This document shows positions 6,996 to 9,884 of a stretch of DNA of 9,884 nt, one piece after another. Source of the DNA: QNFN01 sp964195335 (GTDB lineage Bacteria > Pseudomonadota > Gammaproteobacteria > QNFN01). How positions within the stretch are numbered: position 1 is the stretch's first letter; the number at the start of each line of letters is the position of its first letter. The position numbers were made by a program, and so were the translations under genes. The DNA lies in contig CAXMPC010000067.1 in the NCBI GenBank assembly GCA_964195335.1, positions 1 through 9,884 of the forward strand, written 5' to 3'. The notes under the pieces were generated by a model. The model did not search any database and was not told where the DNA came from. It was given only the letters and a program-made list of their open reading frames with translations.

Positions 6996-7117
6996 GGTCG
7001 GTTCCTCTGGCATGGTCCTGTACATCTGCATGCTAGAGCTAACGGGGAACCGTCGTGAAAGACTGTTTCGCTATATCCTTATGACACGGCCGGATTTTCA
7101 TGGCCAACCGTTCGCCC

Positions 7118-7173
7118 CCCTGTTCCGGCGGCCAGCAGTGCACCCTACGCGTAAACCGGAACCCTGTTCCGGC
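7118..7173. repeat. Two copies of CCCTGTTCCGGC, 44 bases apart; the second within a palindrome
   Basis: The 12-mer occurs at 7118-7129 and 7162-7173. The second copy is the right half of a perfect dyad, CCGGAAC (7156-7162) - CCT - GTTCCGG (7166-7172). The 44-base offset is close to four helical turns, and the second copy ends 23 bases before the -10 element of the small secreted protein, overlapping where a -35 would be close by. This layout suits a regulator binding two sites on one DNA face. It is inference from position; the regulator is unknown. Confidence 0.45.
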
Positions 7174-7195
7174 ACTTCTGCGCACAGGTTTCTGG

Positions 7196-7204
7196 TGCTA
7201 TAGT
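7196..7204 (+). promoter_or_regulatory. Extended -10 promoter of the small secreted protein
   Basis: TG, one base, then TATAGT makes an extended -10 element 32 bases before the ATG at 7237. The region 17 bases upstream reads TTCTGC, a poor -35, which is what extended -10 promoters tolerate. Transcription would start near 7211, giving a leader of about 25 bases. Confidence 0.45.
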
Positions 7205-7236
7205 TTTCATGGGAATCAAGCCTCAGGGAAACAAAG

Positions 7237-7518
7237 ATGACAAATAAGCTGCTCTGTTGCCTCGTTCTGGCGCTGGCCTCCTGGAATGTGGCCGCGCAGA
7301 CCACCCCGACCCAACAGGGACCGGCAGCCAGTGAGCCCGTGGTCTCGGTCATCGTTCCTGGCAATGGAATGAACATGGATCAGGTCATGCAGCGCTTCGG
7401 CGAGCCCAAGGAGCGCGTCGGTGAGATCGGTGACCCCCCAATTTCGCGCTGGGTCTACGAGAGTTACACCGTCTATTTCGAGCACGATCTCGTCCTCCAT
7501 AGCGTAATCCACCGCTAA
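7237..7518 (+). CDS. Small secreted/periplasmic protein of unknown function
   Basis: A 93-residue protein with a clear Sec signal peptide: MTNK, then a hydrophobic core LLCCLVLALASW, and probable cleavage after VAA near residue 20. C7 and C8 come too early for a lipobox, so a soluble periplasmic product is likelier than a lipoprotein. The mature part is short, with a proline-rich linker followed by MNMDQVMQRFGEP, GDPPISRWVYESYTVYFE and HSVIHR. The FGEP and PPISRW...YTVYFE pattern resembles small conserved proteins of gammaproteobacteria whose function is not known, and it recalls the strand-rich core of SmpA/OmlA-like proteins. AGGGA stands about 7 bases before the ATG. The unit has its own promoter and terminator, so it is monocistronic. 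Confidence 0.85.
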   Translation: MTNKLLCCLVLALASWNVAAQTTPTQQGPAASEPVVSVIVPGNGMNMDQVMQRFGEPKERVGEIGDPPISRWVYESYTVYFEHDLVLHSVIHR

Positions 7519-7526
7519 TCCGTCAA

Positions 7527-7560
7527 GCGCGCCCGTCACCACGACGGGCGCGCCACTTTT
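7527..7560 (+). terminator. Strong rho-independent terminator
   Basis: An 11-bp perfect GC-rich stem, GCGCGCCCGTC (7527-7537) with GACGGGCGCGC (7543-7553), a 5-base loop and a TTTT run at 7557-7560. It begins 9 bases after the stop of the small secreted protein and ends 13 bases before the AguA start codon. Confidence 0.9.
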
Positions 7561-7573
7561 CCTCCCGAAAACC

Positions 7574-8626
7574 ATGCGCGACACCTCCGCGCCGACCCTG
7601 CTGCCCGAGTGGGCACCGCAGGCTGGTGTGCTGATCACCTGGCCCCATGTCGATAGCGACTGGGGTGCGCACCTGGAGGCGGTCGAGACCGACTACCTCG
7701 CCCTGGCCGCGGCCATCACCCGCTGGGAACCGCTGCTGGTCGCCTGTCGCGATGCCGCTCACCGCGACGCCGTTCGCAACCGCCTGCTCGCCTCCGGCCT
7801 GCAAGAGACACGACTGCACCTGCACGTCGTCCCCAGCGACGACACCTGGGTACGCGATTACGGCCCGCTGGCGGTCGGCAGCGTCGGCTCCCCCACGCTG
7901 ATCGATTTCGCGTTCAACGCCTGGGGTGGCAAATACCCCCATGCGCGTGACGCGGCTTACACCACACATCTCCACGCCGGGAAGGTCTTCGGTGACGTGC
8001 CATTGCGACGGGATTCCCTGGTGGTCGAGGGCGGCGCGCTGGAATGTGACGGCCAGGGCACGCTGCTGACCACCGCCGGCTGCCTTGACCTGCCAAGCCG
8101 TAATCCCGGACTCGATCGACAGGCCATCGAGGCCCGCCTCACCGACACACTCGGCATCGGCCGGGTGATCTGGCTCGAGTTCGCACCCCTGCCTGGCGAC
8201 GACACCGACGGTCACGTCGACACTCTGGCCCGGTTCTGCGACCCGGACACCATCGCCCACGTGACCTGCGCCGACCGGGATGATCCGCTGCACGCCAGCC
8301 TGGCCGGGCTGGAACGGCAGCTGGCGACGCTTCGCCGCTCCGATGGCGCCCCTTACCGACTGGTGCCCCTGCCCCTGCCCGCCCCCCTGCATGGCAGCGA
8401 CGGCCACCGTCTGCCGGCCACCCACGCCAATTTCCTCATCCTCAACGGTGCGGTGCTCTGCCCCTGCTACGGCGATCCGGCCGACGCGATCGCGCTGCAG
8501 CAACTCACGGCGGCCTTCTCCGGACGTGAAGTGATCGGGGTCCCCGCACACGCCCTGATCGAAGAGAACGGGAGCCTGCACTGCGCGACCATGCAACTGC
8601 CAGCCGGCCTCGACCTCGTCGGATGA
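7574..8626 (+). CDS. aguA: Agmatine deiminase (agmatine iminohydrolase)
   Basis: Hydrolyses agmatine to N-carbamoylputrescine and ammonia, the first of two steps to putrescine. The 350-residue product is a full-length member of the peptidyl-arginine-deiminase family (guanidine-modifying, five-bladed fold). Visible motifs are DTWVRDYGP (90-98), FNAWGGKY (114-121), EGG (152-154), DDTDGHVD (209-216) with catalytic H214, and NGSLHCAT near the C terminus with the catalytic nucleophile C337. The segment TTAGCLDLPSRNP lacks the usual TTE of the family (A168 in place of Glu), a minor deviation. The ATG is only 13 bases from the terminator T-run and has no Shine-Dalgarno. aguB follows after 54 bases. 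The product is cytoplasmic; family assignment is firm. Confidence 0.95.
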   Translation: MRDTSAPTLLPEWAPQAGVLITWPHVDSDWGAHLEAVETDYLALAAAITRWEPLLVACRDAAHRDAVRNRLLASGLQETRLHLHVVPSDDTWVRDYGPLAVGSVGSPTLIDFAFNAWGGKYPHARDAAYTTHLHAGKVFGDVPLRRDSLVVEGGALECDGQGTLLTTAGCLDLPSRNPGLDRQAIEARLTDTLGIGRVIWLEFAPLPGDDTDGHVDTLARFCDPDTIAHVTCADRDDPLHASLAGLERQLATLRRSDGAPYRLVPLPLPAPLHGSDGHRLPATHANFLILNGAVLCPCYGDPADAIALQQLTAAFSGREVIGVPAHALIEENGSLHCATMQLPAGLDLVG

Positions 8627-8680
8627 TCAGCCGGAGAGGCCGGTGCTACCATCCCTCTCCCTTAGCGTGAGCGTACGGCC

Positions 8681-9598
8681 GTGAGCGACGTCAACGAGAC
8701 CCTCCGGGTCGGCCTGGTCCAGCACAAAGCGTCGATCGACATTGAGTCCAACCTGGCCGCCGCCGAACGTGGTGCCCGCGAGGCCGTCGCAGCCGGCGCC
8801 CGTCTGCTGCTGTTCCAGGAATTGCTCCCGTCGCGCTATTTCTGCCAGACCCAGGAAGTCGAGGTTTTCAATCTAGCCGAACCGATCCCGGGGCCGACCT
8901 GCCAACGCCTCGGTGCCCTGGCCGCCGAACTCGACGCCATCATCGTCACGACGCTGTTCGAACGCCGCGCAGCCGGTGTTTACCACAACACCGCCGTGGT
9001 GCTTGAGCGTGACGGCACACTGGCCGGAACCTACCGCAAGATGCACATCCCGGACGATCCCGGATACCACGAGAAGTTCTACTTCACTCCGGGAGACCAG
9101 GGTTTCCGCCCCATCGAGACCAGCCTGGGAGCGCTCGGCGTGCTGGTCTGCTGGGACCAGTGGTACCCCGAGGCAGCACGGCTGATGACCCTGGCCGGCT
9201 CGCGGCTGCTGCTCTACCCGACGGCAATCGGCTGGCACCCCCCGGACGACGACGACGAAAAGGCGCGCCAGCGCGAGGCCTGGATCACCGTCCAGCGCGG
9301 TCACGCTGTCGCCAACCACCTGCCGGTGCTCGCCTGCAACCGGGTCGGTCACGAACCCGATCCCGGTGGTTCCGGGCCCGGTATCGATTTCTGGGGCAGC
9401 AGTTTCGCCTGCGGCCCACAGGGCGAACTGCTCGCCCAGGCCTCGAAGGAGGCCCCCGAGGTGCTGGTCGCCGATCTCCCGCTTGGCCGCACCGAGTCGC
9501 TGCGCCGGATCTGGCCGTTCCTGCGTGACCGCCGGGTCGATGCCTACGACGACCTGACGCAGCGCTACCGTGACCTTGATGAGGAAACCGGCCAATGA
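8681..9598 (+). CDS. aguB: N-carbamoylputrescine amidase
   Basis: Hydrolyses N-carbamoylputrescine to putrescine, CO2 and ammonia, completing the route begun by the upstream agmatine deiminase. The 305-residue product is a carbon-nitrogen hydrolase (nitrilase superfamily) with the Glu-Lys-Cys triad at E47 (LLLFQELLPSRYF), K120 (YRKMHIPDDPGYHEKFYF) and C157 (VLVCWDQWYPEAAR). HIPDDPGYHEKFYF is typical of AguB among the nitrilases, so the assignment is specific. Translation starts at a GTG at 8681; no ATG lies nearer to the conserved RVGLVQ strand, and the ribosome site is poor. TGC-TACCAT at 8645-8652 could be a weak promoter in the 54-base gap, but co-transcription with aguA is more likely. 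Its TGA overlaps an ATG that opens a 20-codon frame leading into the Crp/Fnr gene. Confidence 0.95.
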   Translation: MSDVNETLRVGLVQHKASIDIESNLAAAERGAREAVAAGARLLLFQELLPSRYFCQTQEVEVFNLAEPIPGPTCQRLGALAAELDAIIVTTLFERRAAGVYHNTAVVLERDGTLAGTYRKMHIPDDPGYHEKFYFTPGDQGFRPIETSLGALGVLVCWDQWYPEAARLMTLAGSRLLLYPTAIGWHPPDDDDEKARQREAWITVQRGHAVANHLPVLACNRVGHEPDPGGSGPGIDFWGSSFACGPQGELLAQASKEAPEVLVADLPLGRTESLRRIWPFLRDRRVDAYDDLTQRYRDLDEETGQ

Positions 9599-9657
9599 GA
9601 TTGGGGCTCCACATCCTGTCTGCTGGGGACCAACGCCGAACAGTGGGCAGGCCGTGA
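9595..9657 (+). CDS. Candidate 20-residue leader peptide chained between aguB and the Crp/Fnr gene
   Basis: The ATG overlaps the aguB stop as ATGA, and the frame runs 20 codons to a TGA that overlaps the GTG start of the Crp/Fnr gene as GTGA. GAGGA stands 9 bases before the ATG, a better ribosome site than aguB or the regulator has. The predicted peptide (MRLGLHILSAGDQRRTVGRP) has no signal or motif I recognise. The double overlap would carry ribosomes from aguB to the regulator by termination-reinitiation. It may equally be a chance frame across a 55-base spacer, so confidence is low. Confidence 0.35.
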   Translation: MRLGLHILSAGDQRRTVGRP

Positions 9658-9884
9658 ACGACCGCGGGGACGCCTGGCTCGACGCTTTTCCGGAACTGGC
9701 CACGCTGGAAGCGGCAGCAAGACAACGGCTCATCGCCGGAGCCCAACCGGTCACCCTGCCTGCGGGTACGACGGTATTCCACGACGGCGACGCCTGCGGC
9801 AACTACCTGCTGGTACTCGACGGCTCGGTCCGGGTGCAGAAGGTCTCGAGCAACGGACGCGAGATCACCCTCTATCGCGTCGGC
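9654..9884 (+). CDS. Crp/Fnr-family transcription regulator, N-terminal 77 residues, cut by the right window edge
   Basis: The open frame from the GTG at 9654 reaches the window edge. It encodes the start of a cyclic-nucleotide-binding-type domain: an N-terminal helix (AWLDAFPELATL), then ITA-like GAQPVTLPAGTTVFHDGDACGNYLLVLDGSVRV, whose glycines and the YLLVLDGSVRV strand pair are diagnostic of the Crp/Fnr beta-roll. The C-terminal helix-turn-helix is beyond the edge, as is the cAMP-binding or iron-sulfur region, so the ligand cannot be judged; no cluster cysteines are seen before residue 40, and one cysteine falls at 48. GGGCAGG just upstream is a weak ribosome site. Being downstream of aguAB on the same strand, it may belong to the same transcript, but control of agmatine use is only a guess. 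Confidence 0.85.
   Translation, partial: MNDRGDAWLDAFPELATLEAAARQRLIAGAQPVTLPAGTTVFHDGDACGNYLLVLDGSVRVQKVSSNGREITLYRVG

Larger units (their letters stand above)
6996..7236. promoter_or_regulatory. Divergent control region between the TusA fusion and the small secreted protein
   Basis: 241 bases lie between outward-facing genes. It contains the direct repeats and palindrome at 7118-7173 and the extended -10 element at 7196-7204, listed separately. A promoter for the TusA gene must also be here, but I could not identify one with good hexamers. No coding capacity is convincing. Confidence 0.5.

Noticed and set aside
7523..8596. Long minus-strand frame of 357 codons
   Set aside because: It lies antisense to aguA, whose catalytic motifs are certain. 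The composition is that of a shadow frame in GC-rich DNA, with no domain seen.
8624..8652. Possible separate aguB promoter (TGC-TACCAT with TGATCA upstream)
   Set aside because: The hexamers are poor, and aguA and aguB are close and in the same direction, so a single transcript is simpler. It is mentioned only in the aguB entry.
8873..9802. Long minus-strand frame of 309 codons
   Set aside because: It is antisense to aguB and the Crp/Fnr gene, with no recognisable motif.
1..9884. CRISPR arrays, tRNA or rRNA genes, insertion sequences, phage genes
   Set aside because: No regularly spaced repeats, tRNA-like folds, transposase motifs or phage genes were seen on either strand.

Overview
The window looks like a chromosomal stretch of a high-GC gammaproteobacterium. 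The evidence is protein flavour and gene order (an agmatine deiminase / N-carbamoylputrescine amidase pair, a TusA-type sulfur carrier, a small secreted protein of a kind seen in Pseudomonas-like genomes), uniformly GC-rich coding sequence and weak Shine-Dalgarno sites. A sulfur-oxidising or Chromatiales-like relative would fit, but this is inference; no rRNA or marker gene fixes the taxon. No rRNA, tRNA, CRISPR array, phage gene or transposase was seen.

Layout. 1-1640 (minus): the first 546 codons of a P2-type cation-transporting ATPase, cut by the left edge. 1641-2209: an AT-rich, apparently non-coding stretch with small hairpins, a tandem 8-bp repeat and a possible ATPase promoter. 2210-3401 (minus): a tight two-gene unit, a 60-residue two-helix membrane protein followed after one base by a family 2 glycosyltransferase with an extra nucleotide-binding-like C-terminal domain. 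3402-3660: a divergent control region with a 15-bp palindrome. 3661-4659 (plus): an HpcH/HpaI aldolase / citrate-lyase-beta family lyase. 4705-5568 (minus): an alpha/beta hydrolase, convergent with the lyase. 5737-6501 (plus): a membrane-anchored Sel1-repeat protein. 6516-6995 (minus): a fusion of two TusA sulfur-carrier domains. 6996-7236: a second divergent control region with a 12-bp direct repeat and a palindrome. 7237-7518 (plus): a small secreted protein closed by a strong intrinsic terminator. 7574-9598 (plus): aguA and aguB, the two-step route from agmatine to putrescine. 9654 to the right edge (plus): the start of a Crp/Fnr-type regulator, linked to aguB through a chained 20-codon reading frame.

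How the genes work together. Only the agmatine pair is a clear pathway: AguA converts agmatine to N-carbamoylputrescine and ammonia, and AguB hydrolyses that to putrescine, CO2 and ammonia. The glycosyltransferase and its small membrane partner probably form a second functional unit. The rest look like ordinary housekeeping or accessory genes in alternating orientation. I found no convincing new multi-gene system. The items most worth a second look are the double TusA protein, the chained small frame before the Crp/Fnr gene, the repeated and palindromic elements in the two divergent control regions, and the AT-rich gap.
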